NCBI GenBank assembly: GCA_041648665.1
Contig: JBAZOP010000048.1
Coordinates: forward strand, 1 to 21,922
DNA length: 21,922 nt
Direction: 5' to 3'
Source: a bacterium
Lineage (GTDB): Bacteria > UBA10199 > 2-02-FULL-44-16 > JAAZCA01
Shown here: positions 21,801 through 21,922 of the stretch, piece by piece
Layout: the number at the start of each line of letters is the position of its first letter
How positions within the stretch are numbered: position 1 is the first letter of the stretch
The notes under the pieces: generated by a model
What the model saw: only the letters and a program-made list of their open reading frames with translations
Databases searched by the model: none
Told to the model about the DNA's origin: nothing
Position numbers and translations under genes: made by a program

Positions 21801-21922
21801 TTATTCTATTATCTCGGTGACCACGCCGGCGCCGACCGTACGGCCGCCCTCGCGCACCGCGAAACGAAGCTCCTTCTCCATCGCGATCGGCATTATCAAC
21901 TCGATGTCCGCCGTCACGTTGT
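21801..21922 (-). CDS. tuf: Elongation factor Tu, C-terminal 39 residues (cut by window edge)
   Basis: EF-Tu delivers aminoacyl-tRNA to the ribosome. Only the end of the third beta-barrel domain is seen: NVTADIELIMPIAMEKELRF followed by AVREGGRTVGAGVVTEIIE and TAA. The motif REGGRTVGAGVV is diagnostic. Its position directly before rpsJ means the str operon runs into the S10 operon here. The rest, and any fusA or rpsG upstream, lies outside the window. Confidence 0.97.
   Translation of the reverse strand, partial: NVTADIELIMPIAMEKELRFAVREGGRTVGAGVVTEIIE

Overview
The window (about 58% GC by eye) is dominated by one long minus-strand block that runs from the right edge to about position 5,480. 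It is the joined str tail / S10 / spc / alpha ribosomal protein superoperon of a bacterium. In transcription order (right to left): tuf (3' end only), rpsJ, rplC, rplD, rplW, rplB, rpsS, rplV, rpsC, rplP, rpmC, rpsQ, rplN, rplX, rplE, rpsZ-type S14, rpsH, rplF, rplR, rpsE, rpmD, rplO, secY, adk, map, infA, rpmJ, rpsM, rpsK, rpsD, rpoA, rplQ, then a membrane-anchored TlpA/ResA-like thioredoxin. The order is canonical, most gaps are under 65 nt, and many genes overlap by 1-14 nt. Four starts are GTG (rplD, rpmC, rplE, secY), each with a clear Shine-Dalgarno sequence. Downstream lies tRNA-Ala(GGC) with an encoded CCA, ending in a strong bidirectional terminator at about 5302-5326.

The left 5.3 kb is accessory. 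A minus-strand pair encodes a type I mannose-6-phosphate isomerase of unusual architecture and, 32 nt further, a mannose-1-phosphate guanylyltransferase cut by the window edge; together they would make GDP-mannose. Divergent from them on the plus strand is a stand-alone glutamate formimidoyltransferase (ftcD). A 565-residue protein I do not recognise follows, convergent with the tRNA. The 410-nt divergent region (2091-2503) holds three perfect inverted repeats but no convincing gene.

Organism: a bacterium with Shine-Dalgarno-led genes, moderately high GC, zinc-binding (C+) forms of S4, S14 and L36, zinc-lid adenylate kinase, and adk-map-infA-rpmJ between secY and rpsM. This fits many deltaproteobacteria-like or other uncultured Gram-negative lineages; the sequence alone does not let me go further. 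Several ribosomal proteins carry lineage-type low-complexity extensions (L5 N-terminus; L17, L3 and S19 C-termini).

The ribosomal block is ordinary, and I see no clear new multi-gene system. The most novel items are the orphan 565-aa gene, the enlarged isomerase, a boxA-like element in the tRNA-Ala leader, and a possible 17-codon ORF between rplW and rplB.
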